Shown here: positions 15,536-22,686 of the stretch, piece by piece | Layout of the letters: the number at the start of each line of letters is the position of its first letter | How positions within the stretch are numbered: the stretch's first letter is position 1 | Position numbers and translations under genes: made by a program | Assembly (NCBI GenBank): GCA_934132775.1 | Contig: CAKPAA010000016.1 | Location: 1-41,243, forward strand | Reading direction: 5' to 3' | Source of the DNA: an uncultured Clostridia bacterium | GTDB lineage: Bacteria > Bacillota > Clostridia > TANB77 > UBA1234 | DNA length: 41,243 bases | Notes under the pieces: model-generated | What the model saw: the letters and a program-made list of their open reading frames with translations, nothing else | Database searches by the model: none | What the model was told of the DNA's origin: nothing

Positions 15536-15874
15536 TCAAGTATCAGTTAGTTTAACAAAAAGGACTGTCCCTATTTGTTTAACATCAGTATATGAAATTC
15601 TTATATCCGATTTACTATTATCATCCTTATTTGTTTCTTCATTTTGTATTTTTAAAATGATTTCTTTTAACATCTTTTTTTCTTGTTCAGATAATGAAAT
15701 AGGCATGTTAAATTCGACTAGAGTCTTATCTTTAAAAGTTTCACCTGTAATGATACTTAATTTTGTATTAAGCACAGAAGTTATTGATGTTAATTTAATT
15801 GTATGAGTCATGTCAAATATACTACCAGGACCATAATCACCATTATAAAAATTCTTTGATATAACAATTTTCAT
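15536..15874 (-). CDS. Unknown 112-residue protein, last gene of the island; C-terminus supplied by a REP
   Basis: Soluble product of 112 residues with no recognised domain. It starts at ATG 15874, 11 bp after the membrane-protein gene upstream, and is the last gene of the minus-strand island. Its middle is Lys/Glu-rich (LSEQEKKMLKEIILKIQNEE). The last ~15 residues, VKQIGTVLFVKLTDT, are encoded by REP copy C (15554-15579) and the adjoining repeat DNA, so the original C-terminus was probably replaced when the REP block landed here. Function unknown. Confidence 0.55.
   Translation of the reverse strand: MKIVISKNFYNGDYGPGSIFDMTHTIKLTSITSVLNTKLSIITGETFKDKTLVEFNMPISLSEQEKKMLKEIILKIQNEETNKDDNSKSDIRISYTDVKQIGTVLFVKLTDT
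15554..15579 (-). repeat. REP-type palindrome, copy C (inverted), inside a gene end
   Basis: AACAAAAAGGACTGTCCCTA followed by TTTGTT. It encodes part of the C-terminus of the gene at 15536-15874. Confidence 0.9.
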
Positions 15875-15885
15875 ACGTTTATCTC

Positions 15886-16602
15886 CTATTTAATAATAAA
15901 AATATATAAAGCATATATAGATAATTGTGCTAATGCAATTAATCTTGAAATTTTATAAATTGATTCAATTTTATTTCTACGCTCAATGCTATTGTAAAAC
16001 TTTCCGATTTGTACTTCATTTTTTTCAGTATATTCATTTACATCATCTACATATACAGATTTTTGCGATGATTCACTATAATGAGAATATCTTCTTTCTA
16101 GTAAAATATTTTCATATAATTTATTCATATATAAATTTCCAAAAACATTTCCTAATATAATCGAGATACCAATATGCAATCCAGAAACAATATATTTATT
16201 TTGTAGAAAATTAACAAGTTGTAATGGTATTTTATCAATATTAATAAATAATAAAATTACGCCTATGTATGCAAAAATAAGTCCTATACTAAAATAGAAA
16301 CTTTGCATCCTTAAATTTCTTCCTTTTATCGTTTTGTCATATCTTATTGGACATCTATCTAATATTTCTCTTATATCTAAATAAACTCTCTGAACTTCAT
16401 CTCTTAATTCTTTACCATCTATACTAATATATATTCTATTATCATAAAAATCCATATTTGTATAAATAGATTTATATATTGAATTTTCAGAGAAATCATT
16501 TTTGCCAGAAAAGAAGCTAATATTTAATTTTAATGCTATACATTTAATATTTTTATTATCTTCTAACATAGTAATAAACCAGTCATATTCTCTTTCTGTC
16601 AT
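15886..16602 (-). CDS. Unknown membrane protein, 238 residues
   Basis: The first ~100 residues are soluble and charged; then follow hydrophobic segments FSIGLIFAYIGVILLFINI (about 105-123), ISIILGNVFGNL (about 146-157) and a C-terminal LIALAQLSIYALYIFII. Between the last two lies a charged loop (NEYTEKNEVQIGKFYNSIER). No family recognised. Its start overlaps the stop of the preceding 72-residue gene by four bases (ATGA), so the two are probably translated together. It may be the membrane component of the island's gene set. Confidence 0.65.
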   Translation of the reverse strand: MTEREYDWFITMLEDNKNIKCIALKLNISFFSGKNDFSENSIYKSIYTNMDFYDNRIYISIDGKELRDEVQRVYLDIREILDRCPIRYDKTIKGRNLRMQSFYFSIGLIFAYIGVILLFINIDKIPLQLVNFLQNKYIVSGLHIGISIILGNVFGNLYMNKLYENILLERRYSHYSESSQKSVYVDDVNEYTEKNEVQIGKFYNSIERRNKIESIYKISRLIALAQLSIYALYIFIIK

Positions 16603-16817
16603 TTTTTGCCATTTAGCAATTCTATTGTATATTCAATATGAGGAATATTTCCATCATATAATGGTTGCTTTTGATTAAACTCTAGCCCCTCATTTTTTGC
16701 TCTATCTTCTTCTATTAAATCAGAATATTTTTTACATATTCCCTGTAAATAAATGGCTACTTCTTTTATTGTGTCTATTGATATAATCCTGTTTACTACT
16801 TTTATTTCTTCTTGCAT
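16599..16817 (-). CDS. Unknown 72-residue protein, coupled to a membrane protein gene
   Basis: Small soluble helix-rich protein (NRIISIDTIKEVAIYLQGIC). No family recognised. It starts at ATG 16817 behind a GGGGGG tract, about ten bases upstream, and its TGA overlaps the ATG of the next gene (16602-16599), a sign of translational coupling and a real operon. A partner or adaptor of the membrane protein is plausible but unproven. Confidence 0.6.
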   Translation of the reverse strand: MQEEIKVVNRIISIDTIKEVAIYLQGICKKYSDLIEEDRAKNEGLEFNQKQPLYDGNIPHIEYTIELLNGKK

Positions 16818-16869
16818 AATACAATCCCCCCCTAATTTATATGCTGTATATCTTTTACTTGAAGCATAT

Positions 16870-17229
16870 TTAGTTTATTTTTTGTATTTTACTTTCTACA
16901 GTTTTTACTTTTCTTTTTAAATTATTAATTTGTTCTATATATAATGCTTCTAGCTCAGTTTTATCGCTTTCACTCATATCGCTTTCAAGAATCATTTTAT
17001 TTTCATATCTATTTTGTAATTGTAGTAAACACTTATGTCTTTCATTCTTCTTTCTATACTCGTCAAATATATTTCTCTCTTCATTTTTACCATTTTCATT
17101 AGCAATAGTATCTTGAACAACTTTTATCTCTTCTTCAACTTTTTTTGTTTTATGAAAAATATTATACCACCAAGACTTTATTTTTGAAAAAATATTATTT
17201 TTTTCTAAACTATTATTCTGATTTTTCAT
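16870..17229 (-). CDS. Unknown 119-residue coiled-coil protein
   Basis: The N-terminal half contains an aromatic amphipathic stretch (IFSKIKSWWYNIFHKTKK) and the remainder is strongly charged and helical (EELEALYIEQINNLKRK-type heptads near the end). The start at 17229 has AAAGGAG upstream and lies inside the last codons of the GNAT-like gene (17-base overlap). A related aromatic-basic helix occurs near the C-terminus of the 158-residue protein encoded at 18001-18477. No family recognised. Confidence 0.6.
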   Translation of the reverse strand: MKNQNNSLEKNNIFSKIKSWWYNIFHKTKKVEEEIKVVQDTIANENGKNEERNIFDEYRKKNERHKCLLQLQNRYENKMILESDMSESDKTELEALYIEQINNLKRKVKTVESKIQKIN

Positions 17230-18004
17230 ACGATTCTCTCCTTTGCTGTGGCGATATATTAGCTTGTTTTGTTTCTAATTCAGATTGTCTTTCTCTAAGT
17301 AAGCTTTCTAATTCCTTTTTTTGATTTGATAATGCTTCTAATCTTGATTGTGGACGTTCAATTTCTCCAAACTCATTAATCCTAAATTCTCCATTATTTA
17401 TATTTTCAGCTACCGAACCATTGCCTAAATCATTTTCAGATGGTGGTGTAAATATAGGAACTTCATAGCTTTGTGTTTCAATTTGTGGCAATTCTCTTTG
17501 TATACTTAACCAAGTATCTATTTGTACTAAAGATAATCCATTTTCTTCACTAAATGCTCTCACTTGTTCTTCTGGAATTCCATCTTTAATCATTTGGCAA
17601 ACAGTTTCATAATTCATATCAAAGTTTGGATTTTGAATTACATATCTTCCTAATTCTGTACTTTCTAATCCAAACTTTTCAGCAATTTTTCCAGAAATAG
17701 GGTTTGCTGCATCTATGTATACTTCACTTATGTCCTGCCTTTCCATAATGGTACGCATCATCTGTTCAAAACCTTTCGTTGCATAACCATGTCCTTGTGC
17801 TTCACTTTTTGTTTCAAAATCTAATTGTCTGATTGTAGATATAGGTTGTGTATAATCACCAATCCTTTTTAATGTAAATACTGTCTTCGGATCATTTTCA
17901 TCTAATAAAGCATAGACATCTGTGTCTAATGCATCATCTATAAATCTACATTGTCCTTTCAAACTTTGCACTTGTTCTAAATCCTCAATTTTCACAAAAT
18001 TCAT
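17213..18004 (-). CDS. GNAT-like domain protein with coiled-coil tail
   Basis: Product of 263 residues. Residues ~20-120 have the outline of a GNAT acetyltransferase: a strand-rich start, the acetyl-CoA pyrophosphate-binding pattern in AQGHGYATKGFEQMM (Q-x-G-x-G/A), and EVYIDAANPISGKIAEKFGL, the usual strand-helix that follows. Residues 125-180 are helical, 180-220 a low-complexity linker, and 220-263 a Gln/Glu/Arg coiled coil (LEALSNQKKELESLLRERQ). GNAT enzymes acetylate amines of small molecules or proteins; the substrate here is unknown. The start overlaps the preceding stop as ATGA (18004-18001). The fused coiled coil is unusual for a free-standing GNAT enzyme and suggests a protein-binding role. 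Confidence 0.65.
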   Translation of the reverse strand: MNFVKIEDLEQVQSLKGQCRFIDDALDTDVYALLDENDPKTVFTLKRIGDYTQPISTIRQLDFETKSEAQGHGYATKGFEQMMRTIMERQDISEVYIDAANPISGKIAEKFGLESTELGRYVIQNPNFDMNYETVCQMIKDGIPEEQVRAFSEENGLSLVQIDTWLSIQRELPQIETQSYEVPIFTPPSENDLGNGSVAENINNGEFRINEFGEIERPQSRLEALSNQKKELESLLRERQSELETKQANISPQQRRESYEKSE

Positions 18005-18477
18005 AGTATCTCCTTTTTGTTGACTTGTATTTTTTCGCTAAAGCTTGTCTGTCTTAAATGCAAAAACTTCAAAATTTTATTTATAATATTTTCTAATTTA
18101 GATTCTTTTTTGTATATAGCAACTTCTTTAATAACTTCCTTTGTAGTATTATCTGCGATATTATTATTAAAAGTTAGTTTTTCTTTTATATCCTCTTTGG
18201 CTTTATCCTCGTTCTTCTGGTATATACTTATCAACCTTTGTTTTTCCGTTTCATCATTACACCAATACATTAAATTCAAATATGAAATAAATTCTACTGT
18301 ATCTGTCATTATTCTTTTATTATTTAAATTTTCTGTATCAAAATTACAAATATGTTCTACATTTCGATTATTCGCTATATACTCATATAATTTTATTGGT
18401 AATTTGTCTTTATATTCAGAACCTAACACCTCTAAAATTTCATATACTTCGGCGTACATATTTCTTTCACGAATCAT
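18001..18477 (-). CDS. Unknown 158-residue protein of the island
   Basis: The product begins MIRERNMYAEVYEILEVLG with a pattern (EVYEIL...LPIKLYEYI...NR) I associate with small uncharacterised Clostridia proteins found near mobile or variable genes; I cannot name the family. The C-terminus has a basic helix (LENIINKILKFLHLRQ). The first ATG is chosen because it overlaps the upstream stop (ATGA at 18477-18474) and has GGAGGAA upstream. Sandwiched between the 429-residue gene and the GNAT-like gene, with overlaps on both sides. Confidence 0.6.
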   Translation of the reverse strand: MIRERNMYAEVYEILEVLGSEYKDKLPIKLYEYIANNRNVEHICNFDTENLNNKRIMTDTVEFISYLNLMYWCNDETEKQRLISIYQKNEDKAKEDIKEKLTFNNNIADNTTKEVIKEVAIYKKESKLENIINKILKFLHLRQTSFSEKIQVNKKEIL

Positions 18478-19763
18478 TTTTCATGTTCCTCCATTTTATC
18501 ATTTGTTTTTTCTTTTGATAAAATATGTCCTATTTTTCTATGCCAATATGCCAACTTACTCTTTTGAATAAAACTTTCTCCTGCATGAACTATATTATCT
18601 AAAATAGAACGATTTTGCTCTGGTTGTACTATTTGTTGAGTTCTTTTTTCATCATCTATTTCAACAAATGGAACTTTCAATTTTCTTGCTAGTTTTTTTG
18701 CATCTTTATACGATTTTGGATCATTAAATCCTCTTTGATTATTTACTATTGCAAAAGTACCAACAATTTCAAAATTTTGAGAATTAACTTCTGAATAATT
18801 TCCATTTTCTATACATTCTGCTTCAACTTGTTGAGGTAATTTTATTGGAACTTCATAATATCCATTTGGAGAGCTTCCTTCTCTTGCATAATTATCTGCA
18901 CTTATATCTTTAGAATCTGCTCCAATAATAGTATTAGGCATAACAATAAATCCGTATCCTGTTTTATATGTATTAGTGTGTCTTTCTGTTATTAAAGAGG
19001 TAGAAACTGTATTGTGATAATATCTATCTCCATTTATCAAACCATCATGAACAAGATATTTCATTTTATCATTTGATTGTCTTGGATCATTTAAATAATT
19101 TTTCCAAATTTGTGTAGCCAAACTATTATAATCATTTAAATATCCTTGTAATGTTTGCAAATCATATATATTTGAATTTTTTACAACATCTGCTGGTATA
19201 ATATCTTCAATTCCACTTTCTCTTATAAAAGTATCTATCTTATTTTTTATCGCATTTAATTTTTCTAGTTCTTCACCACTAAATTCTTCAGCATGCTCAT
19301 TAGCAAATTCTATACTATACAAACTAGATTTTGCACACTCAAAAGTTGAAATATATTCACCAATATTTTGTTTAACCTTATTAAAACCTTCAAAAGCAGA
19401 TTCAAATCTTATTGCTTTCTTAATTTGTTCTTCAAGTTCATTATCAGACATTGTGCTAATTTTACCTTGTATATCCTCAAATTTATCAGCTATCACATTA
19501 TATCCTAATTCATTTTCATATCTTAAAAAATCTAACATTTCTTGTCTTAATTCTATAATCTCATCTTTTCCTTCATAAGCTTCTAATAAGTGTGTTTCAT
19601 TACCACCTCTATAATTTAATAATTGAGATAATCTAAAAGCGATTTTTTCTATTTCATTTCTCGATAATTCACCAATATCACCATTTTTGTTATTAATCAA
19701 ACTTGATAATCCATATTTTTGATACATCTTACTTAACATTTCATATTCTTTACTTGAATACAT
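18474..19763 (-). CDS. Unknown 429-residue protein of the island
   Basis: Residues 1-210 are helical and charged. Residues ~235-390 form a compact mixed domain beginning KYLVHDGLINGDRYYHNTVS followed by TSLITERHTNTYKTGYGFIV, then PIKLPQQVEAECIENG and a C-terminal strand-helix part. The order H-G, S-T-S and Y with a later E is reminiscent of ADP-ribosyltransferase folds (R/H ... STS ... E), but this is weak and I do not assign it. The tail is a basic helix. The start ATG at 19763 follows GAGGGAG, and its stop overlaps the next gene. It is the best place in the island to look for an effector domain. Confidence 0.6.
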   Translation of the reverse strand: MYSSKEYEMLSKMYQKYGLSSLINNKNGDIGELSRNEIEKIAFRLSQLLNYRGGNETHLLEAYEGKDEIIELRQEMLDFLRYENELGYNVIADKFEDIQGKISTMSDNELEEQIKKAIRFESAFEGFNKVKQNIGEYISTFECAKSSLYSIEFANEHAEEFSGEELEKLNAIKNKIDTFIRESGIEDIIPADVVKNSNIYDLQTLQGYLNDYNSLATQIWKNYLNDPRQSNDKMKYLVHDGLINGDRYYHNTVSTSLITERHTNTYKTGYGFIVMPNTIIGADSKDISADNYAREGSSPNGYYEVPIKLPQQVEAECIENGNYSEVNSQNFEIVGTFAIVNNQRGFNDPKSYKDAKKLARKLKVPFVEIDDEKRTQQIVQPEQNRSILDNIVHAGESFIQKSKLAYWHRKIGHILSKEKTNDKMEEHEK

Positions 19764-19824
19764 TTATCTCCCTCATTTACCTCAAAAGAATTTAACAAAC
19801 TACTTTTAATACTTTAATTACTTC

Positions 19825-20514
19825 CTATTCAGACCTTTTAGCTTTATAATCAGCTTCCATCATTTCGTCATTCTCATCAAAAGTATACACAATTTCACCA
19901 CCATTTTTAAATTTTACTATAAATCTATCTTCATTTTCATCTATTTCATTTTCGTTATTTAATGCAAATCCTTTAATTAATATTTTTTGATTTACTTCAT
20001 AATCCATAATCATTTCATATACTCTATCAAAAAAACGATTAGCACCTATTGGAGCAAATATTTCTTCTGGCAAGCCTTTAATAAAAGCAAATATTGAAAC
20101 ATCACCACTTCCTTTAAAATAGCACACATTGGCATCCGTAAACGCTGTATATATAGAAGCAATGGCATGATCTGTATATAGGTCATCTAATTCTATTTTT
20201 TGTGGCAATAAATTTCCAATACCATATTTATCTATATTTTCGTATGCTTTATATAATAATTGTAAATATTTATCATCTATTTGTTCTAAATCTGCATTAA
20301 ACCACATATCATCTTCATTAGATGATGTTCCTATAAATTCAACATCATATTCCTTTTCATCTAAATACAATTTACCACTATCTAAATCAACATCCCACCT
20401 AGAGTAATTCCCTAAATATTCTTTTAATTCTAATTGATTTGAATATATTTTTCCAATACACATAGCAAGAACATCATTAAAATTCTTATCTTCATTTAAT
20501 TCTAATAGTTTCAT
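19825..20514 (-). CDS. DUF6882-like protein
   Basis: Product of 229 residues, acidic, soluble. It has the DUF6882 outline: a WDVDLDSGKLYLDEKEYDVE strand pair, then MWFNADLEQIDDKYLQLLYK, a IGNLLPQKIELDD segment and a helical stretch with H and A residues ending in CYFKGSGDVSIFAFIKGLP. DUF6882 proteins are uncharacterised; many are encoded beside other small acidic proteins of the SUKH or ankyrin kind in polymorphic-toxin-immunity-like arrays, which is the situation here (next upstream gene is ankyrin-SUKH). The start has GGGGAG upstream. An immunity-like role is an inference from neighbourhood. Confidence 0.6.
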   Translation of the reverse strand: MKLLELNEDKNFNDVLAMCIGKIYSNQLELKEYLGNYSRWDVDLDSGKLYLDEKEYDVEFIGTSSNEDDMWFNADLEQIDDKYLQLLYKAYENIDKYGIGNLLPQKIELDDLYTDHAIASIYTAFTDANVCYFKGSGDVSIFAFIKGLPEEIFAPIGANRFFDRVYEMIMDYEVNQKILIKGFALNNENEIDENEDRFIVKFKNGGEIVYTFDENDEMMEADYKAKRSE

Positions 20515-20570
20515 TTTAAAATTCTCCCCTCTATTTATTATTAAATATATATAACAATATTTTCCGTAAT

Positions 20571-21314
20571 TTATTTAATAAATGTAATTTTATTCTTTAC
20601 AAGATAATCTACAATATAAGTTTTCTTGTCTAGAACAACAATATTTTTTAGTCCTTCAACAAAATCATCAAAAGAATTTGCAAAAACACGCATTATTTTC
20701 TCATCTCTACCGTAACTTATTATTTGTCCAATAACACCTTTTTTGTCTGGCACAAAATCAATACCAACAAAGTTACCACTATAATCTTGTATAAACGGAA
20801 CTCTCTCTTTTACATACATCTTTCTTTTTATTCTTCCATCTATTTCTGACTTTATAGAAACATCATCTTCCGTATCAATTTCAAATTCCCCATATTCCAT
20901 TTCAGAAATAACTTCAACTAAATTCATAAAAGTTTGTCCATTAATTTCTACATTTTTATTTTCTATATATAAATTTTTAAAGCTTTCTGGCAATTTACTA
21001 TTTATAATTTTTTCTATTTGAGAAATGTGTTTTAATGCTTCACTATTCAAAGCATCATCTTTTATTTCTAATACTTCTGCACCAGTCTTTGCTTTCATAG
21101 ATTTTAATAGTTTAAGTACATTTTTTGCTTTTTCTCCCTTTGTATAATCTAACATAGTTCTATTTTTCTTATCTAGCATATTTATATCTGCTCCATTTTC
21201 AATTAAAAATTTAACAGCTACAATATTATCTGTTTCGATAAAGCTATAAATAGATGGATAGCCATCAACTATTAAATTTGGATTTCCACCTGCTTGTTTT
21301 ACTAAATTAAACAA
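20571..21314 (-). CDS. Ankyrin-SUKH (SMI1/KNR4-like) protein, 3' part of a gene split by TGA
   Basis: Residues ~1-75 contain an ankyrin repeat (VAVKFLIENGADINMLDKKN) and residues ~95-235 a SUKH-1 domain (IEKIINSKLPESFKNLYIEN, NLVEVISEM, VPFIQDYSGNFVGIDF). SUKH proteins are known immunity proteins against nuclease toxins in contact-dependent systems. The annotated TTG start at 21314 has no good ribosome site. Upstream, the same frame continues without a break to a TGA at 21348-21350, which ends the previous gene, also an ankyrin protein. The two frames are therefore probably one 491-residue gene interrupted by a nonsense codon. Confidence 0.7.
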   Translation of the reverse strand: MFNLVKQAGGNPNLIVDGYPSIYSFIETDNIVAVKFLIENGADINMLDKKNRTMLDYTKGEKAKNVLKLLKSMKAKTGAEVLEIKDDALNSEALKHISQIEKIINSKLPESFKNLYIENKNVEINGQTFMNLVEVISEMEYGEFEIDTEDDVSIKSEIDGRIKRKMYVKERVPFIQDYSGNFVGIDFVPDKKGVIGQIISYGRDEKIMRVFANSFDDFVEGLKNIVVLDKKTYIVDYLVKNKITFIK

Positions 21315-21347
21315 ATCTAAATTTTCCGAATAACAATATATAAAATA

Positions 21348-22046
21348 TCATTTTTCCGAAATTGCTTCCTTGAAGTAATCATTATGTTTTTCATAAATAT
21401 ATGTTGCAATATCTGGAGCGTATTTGAAAGCGTTATAGAGAGCTTCATACTTTCTAGTATTTACTCTTATATCAGCACCTTTTTCTACAATAGCTTTAAA
21501 GCACTCCAAATTGTTATTCAAAGCACAAAGTTCTAAAGGTGTACCAATAAATTTTACTTGCTGATTTAATTCAGTTTCATCTGCAACATTCAAACGTTCT
21601 AAGATTTTAGTTGTATCATTTCTATAGCAAAAATATACTAACTTATCTTTAAATTCACTTTCTCTTTTTAATGCTAACTCAACCTTTTTATAATCAGCTT
21701 TTGACATTAAATTATATTTTTTATAAATATATACCAATTCATTTATTTCGTAATATTCCTTAGGAATCAATTCATCCCAAATTGATTTTTCAATAAATTC
21801 TCCATTTTCAAATTTAGCTAAATAAATTTCTTCTCTACCCAAATTCAATGAATTAATCAATTCTTTTGCCTCTGTATTAAAAAACATAGTAGCAATCTTA
21901 TTTCCATCAACAACTCTGTGGCTATGAATAAAAACAGAATTACCATTACCCTTAAATAATGTTATAAAAACTATATCTGAAGGATATTTCCTTTTCATTT
22001 CATCTTTTATAGCACATTCCCAATTTTCTATTGTTATATTTTCCAT
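21348..22046 (-). CDS. Ankyrin-repeat protein, 5' part of a gene split by TGA
   Basis: Product of 232 residues. Residues 1-100 form a mixed domain of unknown type (MENITIENWECAIKDEM start); residues ~140-232 contain ankyrin-like helices (GTPLELCALNNNLECFKAIV, EKGADIRVN). It starts behind GAGGAG. It ends at TGA 21348, but the frame continues through a further ankyrin repeat and a SUKH domain to 20571. Ankyrin repeats bind other proteins. With the two parts joined, the architecture is N-terminal domain, ankyrin repeats, SUKH-1, consistent with an immunity protein. In this copy it is likely truncated. Confidence 0.7.
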   Translation of the reverse strand: MENITIENWECAIKDEMKRKYPSDIVFITLFKGNGNSVFIHSHRVVDGNKIATMFFNTEAKELINSLNLGREEIYLAKFENGEFIEKSIWDELIPKEYYEINELVYIYKKYNLMSKADYKKVELALKRESEFKDKLVYFCYRNDTTKILERLNVADETELNQQVKFIGTPLELCALNNNLECFKAIVEKGADIRVNTRKYEALYNAFKYAPDIATYIYEKHNDYFKEAISEK

Positions 22047-22064
22047 AATACATTCTCCTCTATT

Positions 22065-22664
22065 TTATCCTCTGCCAAATTCTCCTCTACCTGTTTCATG
22101 TTTTTTTAATTTACTTTTATCACTAGCATCTGTTAATTCTGGTGCTTTATTCTTTTCTTGTTGCTTATCCCAAGCTTTTCTATTTCTTTCTGTTCGTTCT
22201 CTAGATTGTCTACGTGCATTAGTATATCCTATTTTTTCTCTATCAAATTTTGATTTGCTATGATCTAAATCAAAGTTACTCCATCTTTCCTCATCAAGTT
22301 GCCTTTCAAAGTCAAAAGCGCCATAAATATCAGCACATTCCTCTTCTAACATTTCATACACTTCTTCTCCAAATTCAGGCTCAGTTTGTAGCGATTCTCT
22401 ACTAATAAAACCTGTTAGATGTCTAAGTTCAGATTGTAATTCTGCTCTACTCATATTGTTTTCACCAATAGTAAATAATTTTGTTCCTCTAATCCTATCG
22501 CCTAGAAAATCTCTTAAATCTGCCATTTCATCAATCATAAATTCTCCCTCTAACTCTGCAGCTAAAGATTTATCCGATGTTTTATATTCTTCAATCATAG
22601 CTTTGATTTTTTTGTACCTCTTTAATTTTTCTTCAAAGACTTCTTGTCTACTTTTTGTTTCCAT
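22065..22664 (-). CDS. Unknown 199-residue charged protein
   Basis: No family recognised. The first 120 residues are helical and acidic (MIDEMADLRDFLGDRIRG, YEMLEEECADIYGAFDFE); from ~135 the protein becomes basic and low in complexity (NARRQSRERTERNRKAWDKQ) and ends in ETGRGEFGRG. The start has AAAGGATG upstream. It lies 22 bp after the HELVH metalloprotein gene and 18 bp before the ankyrin gene, so it is in the same operon. The disordered basic tail might bind nucleic acid or acidic partners; that is speculation. Confidence 0.6.
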   Translation of the reverse strand: METKSRQEVFEEKLKRYKKIKAMIEEYKTSDKSLAAELEGEFMIDEMADLRDFLGDRIRGTKLFTIGENNMSRAELQSELRHLTGFISRESLQTEPEFGEEVYEMLEEECADIYGAFDFERQLDEERWSNFDLDHSKSKFDREKIGYTNARRQSRERTERNRKAWDKQQEKNKAPELTDASDKSKLKKHETGRGEFGRG

Positions 22665-22686
22665 ATTCTTTACATCCTTTCAACAC

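Larger units (their letters stand above)
14884..15580. mobile_element. REP-bounded chimeric block: desulfoferrodoxin 3' end fused to RAYT 5' end
   Basis: From 14884 to about 15074 the sequence follows 26294-26484 at a constant offset of 11410: a REP, then the last ~115 bp of the desulfoferrodoxin gene. From about 15075 to 15540 it follows 29764-30230 at an offset of 14689: the first ~250 bp of the RAYT gene, its upstream region, two REPs and a terminator. The junction has only one or two shared bases (TA). The block therefore equals the 26294-30280 locus with about 3.3 kb deleted. It ends in the REP that forms the 3' end of the next gene. No functional gene remains inside. Confidence 0.88.

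Noticed and set aside
9134..22046. TGA read as tryptophan in this organism
   Set aside because: TGA sits at a Trp position in the DUF5131 remnant and possibly in the ankyrin gene, but many intact genes end in TGA (for example at 4488, 7748, 13621, 14881) and Trp is written TGG elsewhere. Nonsense mutations are simpler.
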